Of a stretch of DNA of 39,971 bases, positions 17,737 to 27,224 are shown piece after piece. The number at the start of each line of letters is the position of its first letter. Positions within the stretch are counted from its first letter, which is position 1. A program made the position numbers and the translations under genes. A model generated the notes under the pieces. The model saw nothing but the letters and a program-made list of their open reading frames with translations. It was not told where the DNA came from and did not search any database. Source of the stretch: Campylobacter sp. W0018. Lineage in GTDB: Bacteria > Campylobacterota > Campylobacteria > Campylobacterales > Campylobacteraceae. Location of the stretch: assembly GCA_020135845.1 (NCBI GenBank), contig JACHTQ010000013.1:1-39971 (forward strand), written 5' to 3'.

Positions 17737-18708
17737 ATGGGAAAAAATAGTTTAATTGGGGGATCAATTTGGGATGAGTATTCCCAAAAAGTTCAAGATA
17801 GGATGAATAATCCTCAACATATGGGAGAATTTAGCGAAGAAGATGCTAAAAATCGCAATGCAAAGCTCATTGTAGCTGATTTTGGAGCAGAAAGCTGTGG
17901 AGATGCGGTAAGGCTTTTTTGGTTGGTTGATGAAAAAACAGATAAGATTATCGATGCAAAATTTAAAAGTTTTGGTTGTGGCACTGCTATAGCAAGTAGT
18001 GATACTATGGTGGATCTTTGTATAGGAAAAACTGTAGATGAGGCGGTAAAAATTACAAATTTGGATGTAGAATTTGCTATGCGTGATAATCCAGAAACTC
18101 CAGCAGTTCCACCTCAAAAAATGCATTGTTCGGTTATGGCTTATGATGTGATTAAACAAGCTGCGGCTCATTATAAAGGAATTAACCCTGAGGATTTTGA
18201 AGATCAAATTATAGTTTGTGAATGTGCTAGAGTAAGCCTTGGAACCATTAAGGATGTTATTAAGCTTAATGATTTGCATACAGTTGAAGAAATCACTCAA
18301 TACACTAAAGCTGGCGCCTTTTGTAAATCCTGTGTTAAACCAGGTGGGCATGAAAAAAGAGATTATTATCTTGTAGATATTTTAGCTGAAACAAGAGCTG
18401 AAATGGATAGAGAAAAGTTAAAAAATGCTACAAAAAATGACGTCGCTTTTGATGAAATGACTTTAGTAGGTCAGCTAAAAGCAGTAGAAAGCGTTTTAGA
18501 TACTGAAATTCGTCCTATGCTTCATAATGATGGGGGTGATTTAGAGGTGATTGATATACAAAAGGCTGAAAGTGGCGCTATTGATGTTTATATTCGCTAT
18601 TTGGGTGCCTGTAGCGGATGTTCTAGTGGAAGTGGTGCTACTTTATACGCTATTGAAAATATTTTGCAAGAAGAGTTAAGTTCAAATATTCGCGTTATGC
18701 CAGTATAA
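17737..18708 (+). CDS. nifU: NifU scaffold, three-domain form
   Basis: A 323-residue Fe-S scaffold with all three domains of full NifU. The N-terminal IscU-like domain carries C54, C81 and C131 (the cluster-holding cysteines). A central [2Fe-2S] ferredoxin-like domain carries C161, C163, C196 and C199 (CEC and CKSC). The C-terminal NifU/Nfu domain has the CSGCSSG motif (C292 and C295). The protein pairs with NifS in assembling clusters for respiratory and central enzymes. It follows nifS by 12 bases and ends in a hairpin. Confidence 0.97.
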   Translation: MGKNSLIGGSIWDEYSQKVQDRMNNPQHMGEFSEEDAKNRNAKLIVADFGAESCGDAVRLFWLVDEKTDKIIDAKFKSFGCGTAIASSDTMVDLCIGKTVDEAVKITNLDVEFAMRDNPETPAVPPQKMHCSVMAYDVIKQAAAHYKGINPEDFEDQIIVCECARVSLGTIKDVIKLNDLHTVEEITQYTKAGAFCKSCVKPGGHEKRDYYLVDILAETRAEMDREKLKNATKNDVAFDEMTLVGQLKAVESVLDTEIRPMLHNDGGDLEVIDIQKAESGAIDVYIRYLGACSGCSSGSGATLYAIENILQEELSSNIRVMPV

Positions 18709-18728
18709 GAATAGCAAAAATGCTATTC
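18709..18728. terminator. Bidirectional terminator between nifU and the MscS-type channel
   Basis: A perfect 8-base stem (18709-18716 and 18721-18728) with an AAAA loop and TTTT after it on plus. The right arm contains the channel's TAG stop (18723-18725), and the left arm begins directly after the nifU stop. Confidence 0.88.
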
Positions 18729-20594
18729 TTTTGGCTGCAAATCAAGCGGAGGTAAATTTTCTATATAAATACTGCGACTTGGGAAAGCAAAAGTTAAACC
18801 ATTTTTTTCAATAATACGCATAAATTCAAGCATCAATATTTGCTTAGCCTCTCTAAATTCTTTTGAATGGATTGATTTAGTATAAAAATATAATTCTATA
18901 TTGATGCTACTATCTGCAAATTCACTTAAAGCCACATAACAAGCGTTCTTATAACCTTCAAGATCATTAATTGATACTAAATTTTGGCGATATTTGGTTG
19001 TATGATCTCCATATTTTAAAGCACCATCATCTTCATGGGCCACTAATGGACTTGAATTTAAAAGCTCTTTCAAATCTCTAATGCAGTTATCTAATTTTTC
19101 AGGAGTAGCGTCATATCCTACGCCAAGATACATTTTTATATGACGACCCATGCGACGTTTACTCCAGTTTTTAATATTAGCACCCATAATAGTTGAATTA
19201 GGTAAAAAAACCAAACAATTATCAAACGTCCTTATGGTTGTCTTTCTAAGACCTATTTCAACAACGGTTCCTTCTATACCTGAAACTTCAACCCAATCTC
19301 CTTGGTTAAAACTATTATCAAATAATAACAAAATCGATGCAAAGAAATTAGCGATGATATCTTTAGCTGCTAAAGCAACGGCCAAACCACCAATTCCTAA
19401 AGATGCAATGATGGCTGAAATATTAAAACCAAGTTGGGCTAAAATATAGAGCAAGGCTATGATAATAATAACAAAATATAAAATTTTAATAACTAAATTA
19501 ACCACTTCTTTTTTTTCGCTTTTCTTAGCCAATTTAGATACTAAAACCACACCATAGCCATCAAGAATTTTTAAAATAAGCCAAGCTATTAAAGCAGCAT
19601 AAATGATATTAAAAAGATTACTCAAACTTATGCTTAAAGGAGCTGGATAAAACGCTATAGTAAGACAAAGCGAAAGTGCGTAACAAATAAGTAGGGTGCC
19701 CACTGGTTTTTTGATATTTCCAATAAAAATAACTTTAATATCATCAGCTTCTTTTTTATTGTGATAAATCAAACGCACAAGAAAAAAATAAACTATATTT
19801 GAAAAAAAGTGTCTTAAGGAAATAAAGAAAATTAAAACTAAGGCAGAAATCGTTATTTTTCCTACATTTAAAAAATCAATATTGACAAAGGTATTGATTT
19901 TATCAATCCAAATTTGAAGTCCTAAAAGAGAAAAAAGATAATTACTTTCTAATAAATGAGCGTTGGAGCGTAAATATTTTAAAATTTCGACATAAGCATT
20001 AAAAGCATTATTAATCATTAATTCTTTAGAGGCAATTTTTTCAAGCTCTTTTGAATTAGTAATTTTGCTTTTATACTCATCCAAATCAATATTAGTTAAA
20101 TTTTGTAGATCCTCCATAGCTTTATCAACTGTAGATACTATATTTTCGCTATTAGCTGCATTTTTAAAAAGTTTTTCCAATTCAAACAAAGATGAAAAGA
20201 AGCTTTCGACCATATTAAAATAAGCAAGATCTAAACTTGTGTCAGTATAAATAAAGGGTTTATTTAAACTTTTTTGTTGTAATTTTAGTAATTCTTGTTT
20301 TCTTTTTAAGAAATTTTCTATAGCTTTTTCATCAATTTTTTGCTCGACTATCATATCGGGTATTTCAGATAATATTGTTTTTTTATCCCTTTCAAATTCT
20401 TTTAAAATACCACTATAAGAACTTGAATTTTCATCGTTATTTTTTTCAAATTCTCTTATTTGATGTTCAATGCTAATATATTTTTGAATCAAACTATAAA
20501 TGCCAGAATTTTGACTCGCATTAGCATCAATAAGCTGTAATTCATTGCCATAAAGATATAAAAGACTAAAAAAGATTAAAATTATTTTTTTCAT
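18723..20594 (-). CDS. MscS-family mechanosensitive channel
   Basis: A 623-residue inner-membrane protein with a signal peptide (KKIILIFFSLLYLYG), a long periplasmic coiled-coil domain (about residues 20-230), several membrane segments, and the MscS core: IIASLGIGGLAVALAAKDIIANF (pore-lining TM3) followed by WVEVSGIEGTVVEIGLRKT and LPNSTIMG of the beta-domain. Such large MscS relatives release solutes during osmotic down-shock. It matches the C. jejuni channel Cj0238. It is followed by the carbonic anhydrase gene 3 bases away on the same strand, so the two genes form an operon. Confidence 0.93.
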   Translation of the reverse strand: MKKIILIFFSLLYLYGNELQLIDANASQNSGIYSLIQKYISIEHQIREFEKNNDENSSSYSGILKEFERDKKTILSEIPDMIVEQKIDEKAIENFLKRKQELLKLQQKSLNKPFIYTDTSLDLAYFNMVESFFSSLFELEKLFKNAANSENIVSTVDKAMEDLQNLTNIDLDEYKSKITNSKELEKIASKELMINNAFNAYVEILKYLRSNAHLLESNYLFSLLGLQIWIDKINTFVNIDFLNVGKITISALVLIFFISLRHFFSNIVYFFLVRLIYHNKKEADDIKVIFIGNIKKPVGTLLICYALSLCLTIAFYPAPLSISLSNLFNIIYAALIAWLILKILDGYGVVLVSKLAKKSEKKEVVNLVIKILYFVIIIIALLYILAQLGFNISAIIASLGIGGLAVALAAKDIIANFFASILLLFDNSFNQGDWVEVSGIEGTVVEIGLRKTTIRTFDNCLVFLPNSTIMGANIKNWSKRRMGRHIKMYLGVGYDATPEKLDNCIRDLKELLNSSPLVAHEDDGALKYGDHTTKYRQNLVSINDLEGYKNACYVALSEFADSSINIELYFYTKSIHSKEFREAKQILMLEFMRIIEKNGLTFAFPSRSIYIENLPPLDLQPKE

Positions 20595-20597
20595 TTA

Positions 20598-21227
20598 TTA
20601 TCTCCTATTTTGAATTAAAGTAAAGTTTTTTTCTTTAAAATTGTATTCATAAATTTCACCTGTTTCGATAATATAATACCAAGCATGAAGTTCAATCTTG
20701 CCTTGACTTAATGCCTCTTCGACTCCAGGATAGGTGAGAATATTTTGCAAAGAATTGACTAAATTTAATTTTTCTGTAAGCCAAGATCTCATAGCTGTAT
20801 CATTTTTTGATATCAATTTTATATTTTGTTTGATAGGTTCAAGCAAAGTTAGCCATTTTTTTACATTTGGAATTTTACTCAATTCTTCATCAGCATAATA
20901 AAGCGCATTACATCCGCCACAATTGCTATGTCCACACACAATAATATTTTTAATGTGTAATGAATTTAAAGCATATTCTATAGCAGAGGTAGTTGACAAA
21001 AAATCTTCCCCTATGCGATAAGGCGGAATTATATTTGCGATATTTCGGATCACAAAAAGTTCTCCTGGGCCAGTATTGGTTATTAGATTAGGGATCACTC
21101 TTGAATCAGAGCATCCTATGAAGAGGGTATGAGGATTTTGTCTATTTTTAAGACTTTCGAAAAGCTCTTTATGCTCTTTAAAATCTTGCTGCATAAATTT
21201 AATTGCACCGCTAATAAGATTTTCCAT
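20598..21227 (-). CDS. canB: Beta-class carbonic anhydrase
   Basis: A 209-residue zinc enzyme that interconverts CO2 and bicarbonate. Zinc ligands C39 (FIGCSDSR), H100 and C103 (CGHSNCGGC), and the catalytic D41-R43 pair, are all present. The ATG at 21227 has AGGT seven bases upstream; an in-frame GTG two codons earlier is too close to that site. In C. jejuni this enzyme is needed for growth at low CO2, which fits a capnophilic life style. It precedes the mechanosensitive channel gene in a two-gene operon. Confidence 0.95.
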   Translation of the reverse strand: MENLISGAIKFMQQDFKEHKELFESLKNRQNPHTLFIGCSDSRVIPNLITNTGPGELFVIRNIANIIPPYRIGEDFLSTTSAIEYALNSLHIKNIIVCGHSNCGGCNALYYADEELSKIPNVKKWLTLLEPIKQNIKLISKNDTAMRSWLTEKLNLVNSLQNILTYPGVEEALSQGKIELHAWYYIIETGEIYEYNFKEKNFTLIQNRR

Positions 21228-21262
21228 AAACACTACCTAAAAAATAAAATAAACAATTTATA

Positions 21263-21268
21263 ATTATA
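21263..21268 (-). promoter_or_regulatory. -10 box (TATAAT) of canB
   Basis: Read on minus, TTTTGCTATAAT is a textbook Campylobacter sigma-70 promoter, giving a leader of about 30 bases. Confidence 0.65.
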
Positions 21269-21342
21269 GCAAAATTTAAAAAATGTATTTTAAAATATCT
21301 AATTCATTAAATTTTAAAAATAAATTGTTAAACAAATTTTGA

Positions 21343-21348
21343 TATACT
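21343..21348 (+). promoter_or_regulatory. -10 box (TATACT) of the BI-1-like gene
   Basis: The sequence TTTTGATATACT resembles the Campylobacter pattern. Divergent from the canB promoter 75 bases away. The transcript would start about 33 bases before the ATG, which has a strong ribosome-binding site (AAGGAGA). Confidence 0.5.
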
Positions 21349-21386
21349 TTGTAAATTAAATTTATGATTATATAAGGAGATATAGT

Positions 21387-22079
21387 ATGAGTCTTTACGA
21401 TAGAGACTATTCAAAATCGAGAGAATTTGAAAATACAAGAACTAGCGATCTTGGTATTTTTATCAAGCAAACATATCAGCTTTTTGCGGCTTCACTTTTA
21501 GCTGCTACAGTAGGTGCTTATGTAGGAATTTTCGCTTTAGCATCATTTTTTATTGAATCTTTGGCAACATTTTGGATTCTTTTTGCTGTAGAACTAGGAT
21601 TATTTTTTGCTTTGATGTATAAGAAAAAAGAAGCTCCATTAAATCTTATTTTACTTTTTGCTTTTACTTTTTGTTCAGGTTTGACGCTTACACCTTTACT
21701 TATTTCTGTTCTTGCTTTACCTACAGGAGGAATTATCATAGCTCAAGCTTTTGCTTTAACGACTGTGGCATTTGCAGGTCTTAGTATTTTTGCTATGAAT
21801 ACTAAAAAAGATTTTACTGTAATGGGTAAAGCTTTATTTATAGTTCTTTTAGTTGTTATTGCGGCATCTTTAATTAATATTTTCTTGCATAGTAGCGTAT
21901 TTAGTTTGATTATTTCATCAGTGTCTGCGATATTATTTTCATTTTATATCCTTTATGATACTCAAAATATTATTCGTGGAAACTATGAAACTCCAATTGA
22001 AGGAGCTGTAGCACTTTATCTTGATTTTGTAAATTTATTTATTAATTTACTTAATATTTTAAGAAGTCTCAACAGATAA
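21387..22079 (+). CDS. Bax inhibitor-1 (YccA/UPF0005) family membrane protein
   Basis: A 230-residue protein with seven hydrophobic segments and the BI-1 signature near the C-terminus: ILYDTQNIIRGNYE (D-T-Q motif) and ALYLDFVNLFINLLNILR. The N-terminus is short and charged, and the charged-Asp pair that closes the BI-1 pore is in place. Bacterial members such as YccA and YbhL act as Ca2+/H+ leak channels or modulate the FtsH protease; the role in Campylobacter is not known. It matches C. jejuni Cj0236c. A strong hairpin separates it from secG. Confidence 0.93.
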   Translation: MSLYDRDYSKSREFENTRTSDLGIFIKQTYQLFAASLLAATVGAYVGIFALASFFIESLATFWILFAVELGLFFALMYKKKEAPLNLILLFAFTFCSGLTLTPLLISVLALPTGGIIIAQAFALTTVAFAGLSIFAMNTKKDFTVMGKALFIVLLVVIAASLINIFLHSSVFSLIISSVSAILFSFYILYDTQNIIRGNYETPIEGAVALYLDFVNLFINLLNILRSLNR

Positions 22080-22104
22080 TTTTTGCGTCGTAATGACGCA
22101 AAAA
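22080..22104. terminator. Terminator after the BI-1-like gene
   Basis: A perfect 10-base stem TTTTTGCGTC / GACGCAAAAA (22080-22089 and 22095-22104) with a 5-base loop starts directly after the TAA stop. secG therefore likely has its own promoter. Confidence 0.85.
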
Positions 22105-22140
22105 ATACAATAATTTCAAATCTTTTCAAGTTTTTTTCGC

Positions 22141-22146
22141 TAAAAT
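22141..22146 (+). promoter_or_regulatory. -10 box (TAAAAT) of the secG-frr-pyrE run
   Basis: TTTTTTTCGCTAAAAT lies between the preceding terminator and secG, and matches the T-rich plus extended -10 layout. It is the only plausible start for the following seven-gene run up to pncB. Confidence 0.55.
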
Positions 22147-22184
22147 ATTCCGAGTTAAAATTATTTCAAAGATTAGGAAAATTT

Positions 22185-22538
22185 ATGATTACTCTTTTAA
22201 CTGTTCTGCAATTTATTATCGTTGTTATTATTTGTATAGCTGTTTTGTTGCAAAAAAGTTCAAGTATAGGTCTTGGAGCTTATAGTGGAAGCAATGAAAG
22301 TCTTTTTGGTGCAAAAGGGCCTGCAAATTTTTTAGCTAAGTTTACATTTATAATGGGCATTTTATTGATTGCTAATACTATAGGTTTGGGATATTTATAC
22401 AATCACGCAAGTAAAGATTCTTTAGCTGAAAAAATTAAAGTAGAAACCAATACAAGCATTCCAAGTGCTAATGCAATCAGTCCATCGAAAATTCCATCTA
22501 TGCCACAAAATTTATATGATACAAATGTAAGTAAATAA
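22185..22538 (+). CDS. secG: Preprotein translocase subunit SecG
   Basis: A 117-residue membrane protein with two hydrophobic segments (about residues 4-22 and 55-73), the cytosolic loop containing [15 protein letters not shown] and [12 protein letters not shown], and a poorly conserved hydrophilic tail. It assists SecYE in protein export. The ATG at 22185 follows AGGAAAA; longer in-frame starts run back into the terminator. It is followed by frr 11 bases on. Confidence 0.92.
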   Translation: MITLLTVLQFIIVVIICIAVLLQKSSSIGLGAYSGSNESLFGAKGPANFLAKFTFIMGILLIANTIGLGYLYNHASKDSLAEKIKVETNTSIPSANAISPSKIPSMPQNLYDTNVSK

Positions 22539-22549
22539 TAAGGAAAGAT

Positions 22550-23107
22550 ATGATTAATGAAATTTTAAATAAGCAAAAAAGCCAAAATGATAAAAGTTTA
22601 GAAGCTTTAAAAAAAGATTTTACAACCTTAAGAACAGGTAAGGTTAATATTCATATATTAGATCATATACAAGTTGATTATTATGGTAGTTTAACACCTT
22701 TAAATCAAGTTGCGACTGTTTTAGCTAGTGATGCTTCAACAATTAGTATCACTCCTTGGGAAAAACCTATGTTAAAAATTATAGAAAGTGCTATCGCTGC
22801 AGCAAATATTGGGGTTAATCCAAATAATGATGGGGAAAATGTCAAATTGTTTTTTCCACCAATGACTAGAGAACAAAGAGAAGAAAATGTTAAACAGGCT
22901 AAAGCTATGGGTGAAAAAGCGAAAGTTTCAATAAGAAATAATCGAAAAGATGCTAACGATAGTATTAAAAAACTAGAAAAAGACAAAGCAATTTCAGAAG
23001 ATGAAGCAAAAAAAGCATATGATGAGGTACAAAAAATTACAGATTCTTATTCTTCTAAAATTGATGAAAGTGTTAAAAATAAAGAAATAGAGCTTTTAAA
23101 GGTTTAA
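22550..23107 (+). CDS. frr: Ribosome recycling factor
   Basis: A 185-residue protein with the RRF signature: the N-terminal helix region [49 protein letters not shown], and the conserved [10 protein letters not shown] block. It splits the post-termination ribosome together with EF-G. Length is the family norm. The ATG follows AAGGAAAG. It lies between secG and pyrE with spacers of 11 and 2 bases, indicating co-transcription. Confidence 0.97.
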   Translation: MINEILNKQKSQNDKSLEALKKDFTTLRTGKVNIHILDHIQVDYYGSLTPLNQVATVLASDASTISITPWEKPMLKIIESAIAAANIGVNPNNDGENVKLFFPPMTREQREENVKQAKAMGEKAKVSIRNNRKDANDSIKKLEKDKAISEDEAKKAYDEVQKITDSYSSKIDESVKNKEIELLKV

Positions 23108-23109
23108 TA

Positions 23110-23718
23110 ATGAATTTGGAAGAAATTTATAAAAACTGTCAAGCTTATTTAGAGGGTCATTTTTTATTAAGTTCTGGAAAACATTCTCAATTTTATCTTC
23201 AAAGCGCAAAGGTATTGGAAAATCCTACTTTGGCTGAGAAATTATGCAAAGAATTGACAAAAATAATTTTTGAACATTCTATAGAATTTGATAGCGTTTG
23301 CTCTCCGGCTTTAGGAGGAATTTTAGCAGGATATGAGCTAGCTAGAGCTTGTAATAAACGTTTTATTTTTACCGAAAGAGTTAATAAAGAAATGACATTA
23401 AGACGAGGCTTTGAGGTTAAAAAAGGTGAAAAATTTATCGTTTGTGAAGATATTATTACTACAGGTGGCAGTGCTTTAGAAAGTGCAAAAATTATAGAAA
23501 GTCTTGGGGGAATTGTGGTTGGTTTTGCTGCTTTGGCAAATCGTGGTTTTTGTGCAGTAAAAAATTTAAATACCCAGTCAAAAGATAACGCTAAACTTCC
23601 TAGCGATATCCCTCTTTTCACTCTAGGAAATTTTGATTTTGAAATTTATGATGAAGAAAAATGCCCACTTTGTAAACAAGGAAGCAAAGCTATTAAACCA
23701 GGAAGTCGCGGAAATTAA
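23110..23718 (+). CDS. pyrE: Orotate phosphoribosyltransferase
   Basis: A 202-residue type I phosphoribosyltransferase making OMP from orotate and PRPP. The PRPP-binding motif is [16 protein letters not shown] (about residues 112-127), the loop [17 protein letters not shown] carries the catalytic lysine, and [13 protein letters not shown] is the orotate-side signature near the N-terminus. The C-terminus holds a CPLCKQG pair of cysteines. Its stop shares one base with the next start (TAATG). Pyrimidine synthesis is spread in this window: pyrC lies at 4165-5166. Confidence 0.96.
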   Translation: MNLEEIYKNCQAYLEGHFLLSSGKHSQFYLQSAKVLENPTLAEKLCKELTKIIFEHSIEFDSVCSPALGGILAGYELARACNKRFIFTERVNKEMTLRRGFEVKKGEKFIVCEDIITTGGSALESAKIIESLGGIVVGFAALANRGFCAVKNLNTQSKDNAKLPSDIPLFTLGNFDFEIYDEEKCPLCKQGSKAIKPGSRGN

Positions 23719-24143
23719 TGAAAAAAACAAAAGCTAGAATAGCCTCGCGTTTTTTACGATTTAAAGCTTTTGTTATCGATATTTTTCTTATTTATGTGCC
23801 CATTTTATATTTAAGTTATTTTTGGTTAGGATCTAAGGACGCTTTTTTGCATAGTGGTTTTGCTACTGCCTTATGTTCCTTTCTTTTTGGTTTAATTCAG
23901 GCTTTGTTTTTGCAAAGAAAAGGGCAAAGTCCTGGTTTAAAAGCTTATGATCTTTATTTGGTAGATTTTAAGAGTGGAAAAAAAATTTCTTTTTTGAAAA
24001 TTATACTTAGATATGTTATATTTTTCATAAGTTTTGGTTTATTGGTGGGAATATTTTTTAGTTTTATTAGAAAAGATTCTCTTAATTTACATGATATATT
24101 AACTCAAAGTTGTATCATAGAAAGGTTAAATAATAATGCATAG
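23718..24143 (+). CDS. RDD-family membrane protein
   Basis: A 141-residue protein of the RDD type, with about three hydrophobic segments. The N-terminal RFLRFKAFVIDIFLIYVPIL carries the R-x(n)-D-x-x-[IL] pattern, and GQSPGLKAYDLYLVD is the highly conserved central block. RDD proteins are found in many transporters or as regulators of membrane ion balance; the function here is unknown. The start overlaps the pyrE stop by one base and its end overlaps nrdB by 8 bases. Matches C. jejuni Cj0232c. Confidence 0.85.
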   Translation: MKKTKARIASRFLRFKAFVIDIFLIYVPILYLSYFWLGSKDAFLHSGFATALCSFLFGLIQALFLQRKGQSPGLKAYDLYLVDFKSGKKISFLKIILRYVIFFISFGLLVGIFFSFIRKDSLNLHDILTQSCIIERLNNNA

Positions 24144-25158
24144 AAAAAGAATTTACAATCCCAATTCAAATGAAACTCTTGGGGAAAGAAAAGTTTTTGA
24201 TGGAAATCCTCATGGAATTCTTAATTTTACAAAGGCAAAATATACTTGGGCTTTGAAGCTTTGGGATGTTATGGAAGCAAATACTTGGTTTCCTAAGGAA
24301 GTTGATACAACTAAGGATGCTCTAGATTATCGCTGTAATCTTACTGCTGGTGAAAAAAGAATGTACGATTTGGTTTGGTCTCAATTGATTTCCATGGATA
24401 GCTTTCAAACTAATAATTTGGCAGATAATATTAATCCTTATATTACGGCACCTGAAATTAATGCGGTTTTAGCAAGGCAAGCTTATGAAGAGGCTAATCA
24501 TTCAAAATCTTATGCGGTTATGGTGGAGGCAATTTGTGAAAATACAGATTTGATTTATGAAATGGAAAAACACGACGCAACTCTAAGGGAAAAAAATGAT
24601 TTTATTTCCAATATTTATGAAGAACTAGCCGGTGATGTAGATGATAATAAATTATTACTTGCTATGGTGGCAAATCAAATTTTAGAAGGAATTTATTTTT
24701 ATAGCGGATTTACTGCAATTTATGCTCTTGCTAGGGCTGGTAAGATGCTGGGTTCAGCACAAATGATTCGCTTTATACAAAGAGATGAAATTACGCATTT
24801 GCTTTTATTTCAAAATATGATCAATTCAACACGCAAAGAAAGACCCGATCTTTTTAATGAAGCCAATATCAATAAAATTTATGAAATGTTTCAAAAAGCA
24901 GGAGAATTAGAGATTAAATGGGGTAAATATATCACTCAAAATCAGATTATGGGATTTACAGACGATATTATTGAAGAATATATCCATTATTTAATTGACC
25001 AAAGACTAACAGCAATTAATCTTGAAAAAATGTATAATGCTAAGCATCCTATCAAATGGGTTGATGATTTTTCTAAATTTAATGATCAAAAAAGTAACTT
25101 TTTTGAAAGCAAAGTAACTAACTATTCAAAAGGTAGCATTAGTTTCGATGATTTTTAA
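24136..25158 (+). CDS. nrdB: Class Ia ribonucleotide reductase, beta subunit
   Basis: A 340-residue subunit that holds the di-iron-tyrosyl radical centre used to reduce ribonucleotides. Ligands by alignment to E. coli NrdB: D88 (SMDSFQ), E119 and H122 with radical Y126 (EEANHSKSY), E184 (ILEGIYF), and E218 and H221 (RDEITHL). The carboxy-terminal tail that docks the alpha subunit ends in SFDDF. The partner nrdA is elsewhere. The start overlaps the RDD gene by 8 bases, and pncB follows after 14. Confidence 0.97.
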   Translation: MHRKRIYNPNSNETLGERKVFDGNPHGILNFTKAKYTWALKLWDVMEANTWFPKEVDTTKDALDYRCNLTAGEKRMYDLVWSQLISMDSFQTNNLADNINPYITAPEINAVLARQAYEEANHSKSYAVMVEAICENTDLIYEMEKHDATLREKNDFISNIYEELAGDVDDNKLLLAMVANQILEGIYFYSGFTAIYALARAGKMLGSAQMIRFIQRDEITHLLLFQNMINSTRKERPDLFNEANINKIYEMFQKAGELEIKWGKYITQNQIMGFTDDIIEEYIHYLIDQRLTAINLEKMYNAKHPIKWVDDFSKFNDQKSNFFESKVTNYSKGSISFDDF

Positions 25159-25172
25159 AATTTAGGTATTTT

Positions 25173-26549
25173 ATGGAGAATTTTTCTAAAAAAAAATCTA
25201 ATTTAGCCTTGCTTTGTGATTTTTATGAACTCACTATGATGCAAGGTTATTTTTTAAATGGATTTGAAAATAAAATTTGCTATTTTGATGTATTTTTTAG
25301 AAAAACTCCCGATAATAACCCTTTTGCTATATTTGCTGGATTGTCTGAAATTTTGGATTTTGTTGCAAATTTGCGTTTTGATGCTGAAGATATCGCATAT
25401 TTGCGATCAAAAAATATTTTTTGTGAAGAATTTTTAAATTATTTGCTTGATTTTAAATTTAATGGAGAAATTTATTCTTTACAAGAGGGTGAAATTGTAT
25501 TTCCCAACGAACCTTTGATGATTATTAAAGCCAATCCTATAGAAGCGCAATTTTTGGAAACTTTTTTATTGCTAAATATCAATCATCAAAGTCTTATTGC
25601 CACAAAAGCAAATCGCATAGTAAGAGCAGCTAAAAATCGTCCTGTTTTTGAATTTGGATCAAGAAGGGCGCATGGAAATGATGCTGCGATTAAAGGGGCT
25701 AAAGCGGCTATTATAGGTGGATGTCTCGCAAGCTCTTGCACTTTAGCGGGAAAAACATATGATATCGTTGTAAGTGGAACAATGGCGCATTCTTGGGTGC
25801 AAATGTTTGATGATGAATTTAAAGCCTTTTGTCACTACATAGAACTTTATCCTAAAAATCCTATTTTACTTATAGATACTTATTATTATCAAAGCGGTTT
25901 GGAAAATGCTATAAAAGCTTTTAAAAAATACAATATTAAAGAGTGTGGAGTTAGAATAGATTCTGGCAATTTAGCTTTTTTAAGTCAAAATATTCGCAAT
26001 AAACTTAATGATGAAGGTTTAAAAGAGTGTAAAATCATTGTTTCAAATTCTTTAGATGAGTATGAAATAGAAAAATTGCAAAATTCACCCATAGATGCTT
26101 TTGGCGTAGGAGAAAGGTTAATCACTGCTTCTAGTGACCCAATATTTGGTTGTGTTTATAAACTTGTAGCCATACAAGAACTAGAAATGATAAAACCTAA
26201 AATTAAAATCAGTGAAAATAGTTCAAAAACAACCTTACCTCATTTTAAAAAGTTTTTTAGAGTTTATAACAAAAAAACAAAAAAAGCACTTTATGATGAA
26301 ATTTATATTTATGATGAAAAATTAGATGAGTTAGATAGCGATTTAGAAAGAAAAGAAATGCTTCAATGTGTTTTTAAAAACAATCAAATTCAATTAAGAA
26401 ATTTAAAAGTATCGCAAATTGCCCTATATGCAAAAAATCAAATTGATACTTTAGAAAAAAATATACTTGATGCTAACTCTCAATATTTGATTAAAATTTC
26501 TAATAAATTACAAGCTTTAAAGACTAATTTAGCTCACCAAGTTGATTAG
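25173..26549 (+). CDS. pncB: Nicotinate phosphoribosyltransferase
   Basis: A 458-residue enzyme that makes nicotinate mononucleotide for NAD salvage. Family motifs are visible: CDFYELTMMQGYF (N-terminus), the FRKTP block, EFGSRRAHG with the catalytic histidine region, SGTMAHSWVQMF, VRIDSGNLAFL and the PRPP-contacting region GVGERLITAS. It lies 14 bases after nrdB and is the last gene of this run; the transcript then ends or reads into pcm, which has its own -10 box. It allows use of external nicotinate, which is relevant in a gut organism. Confidence 0.93.
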   Translation: MENFSKKKSNLALLCDFYELTMMQGYFLNGFENKICYFDVFFRKTPDNNPFAIFAGLSEILDFVANLRFDAEDIAYLRSKNIFCEEFLNYLLDFKFNGEIYSLQEGEIVFPNEPLMIIKANPIEAQFLETFLLLNINHQSLIATKANRIVRAAKNRPVFEFGSRRAHGNDAAIKGAKAAIIGGCLASSCTLAGKTYDIVVSGTMAHSWVQMFDDEFKAFCHYIELYPKNPILLIDTYYYQSGLENAIKAFKKYNIKECGVRIDSGNLAFLSQNIRNKLNDEGLKECKIIVSNSLDEYEIEKLQNSPIDAFGVGERLITASSDPIFGCVYKLVAIQELEMIKPKIKISENSSKTTLPHFKKFFRVYNKKTKKALYDEIYIYDEKLDELDSDLERKEMLQCVFKNNQIQLRNLKVSQIALYAKNQIDTLEKNILDANSQYLIKISNKLQALKTNLAHQVD

Positions 26550-26565
26550 TTTTTAGAATATTTGT

Positions 26566-26571
26566 TATAAT
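26566..26571 (+). promoter_or_regulatory. -10 box (TATAAT) of pcm
   Basis: TTTGTTATAAT lies 22 bases before the pcm ATG, after pncB. The strong ribosome-binding site TAGGAGAG follows. Confidence 0.55.
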
Positions 26572-26593
26572 TTTTCGTTATTTAGGAGAGATA

Positions 26594-27223
26594 ATGAATT
26601 TATTTGAGCAAAAAAGATGTAAAGCCATGGCTGAAGAAATCGCACAAAAAGTTTTTATCAATCATGAACTTTTTAATGCTTTTTGTCAAGTTCCTCGCGA
26701 AATTTTTTCTCCTTTAAAAGCACACGCTTATCGCTTAGATGCTTTACCCTTGGCTAATTCTCAATGGATTAGTTCGCCTTTAACCGTTGCTAAAATGACT
26801 ATGGCGCTTGATTTTAAAAATGCAGATAGTGTTTTAGAGGTTGGATGTGGTAGTGGTTATCAAGCTGCTATTTTAAGTCGTGTAATCCGAAGAGTTTTCA
26901 CGATAGAACGTATAGAAAAGTTAGCAAAAAGTGCTTCAGAGACTTTTAGAACTTTAGGATTTAGTAACATCAACGTTCGTTTTGATGATGGACAGCTTGG
27001 ATGGCCAAATTACGCTCCTTATGATAGAATTTTGTTTTCTGCTTATGCGAAATCTATTCCAGAAATTTTGCTCGATCAGCTTGCAGATGGCGGGATATTA
27101 GTTGCCCCTATTTTTCATAATGAAAAACAATATATTACTAAAATAACAAAAAATGGTTTGAAATTAAAAAAAGAAATTCTTGATGAATGCCTTTTTGTGC
27201 CTATACTTGATGGCAAAGAATAA
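26594..27223 (+). CDS. pcm: Protein-L-isoaspartate O-methyltransferase
   Basis: A 209-residue class I methyltransferase that repairs aged proteins by methylating isoaspartyl residues. The diagnostic PCMT features are ISSPLTVAKM (the substrate-side 'I-S-x-P' motif, about residue 55), the SAM-binding VLEVGCGSGYQAAI (about 76-89), the pre-strand R-V-F-TIERIEKLA and GQLGWPNYAPYDRILF. It ends one base before the opposing methylase stop, so these are convergent. From memory, arg biosynthesis genes lie here in C. jejuni NCTC 11168, and they are absent from this window. Confidence 0.94.
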   Translation: MNLFEQKRCKAMAEEIAQKVFINHELFNAFCQVPREIFSPLKAHAYRLDALPLANSQWISSPLTVAKMTMALDFKNADSVLEVGCGSGYQAAILSRVIRRVFTIERIEKLAKSASETFRTLGFSNINVRFDDGQLGWPNYAPYDRILFSAYAKSIPEILLDQLADGGILVAPIFHNEKQYITKITKNGLKLKKEILDECLFVPILDGKE

Positions 27224-27224
27224 A

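Noticed and set aside
17764..18351. A 195-codon open frame antisense to nifU
   Set aside because: It mirrors nifU codons, is Phe/Ser/Ile-rich as expected of antisense in AT-rich DNA and lies entirely inside an unmistakable gene.
22080..22185. A longer secG start at 22083
   Set aside because: That frame begins inside the terminator hairpin; the ATG at 22185 has its own ribosome-binding site and gives the normal SecG N-terminus.
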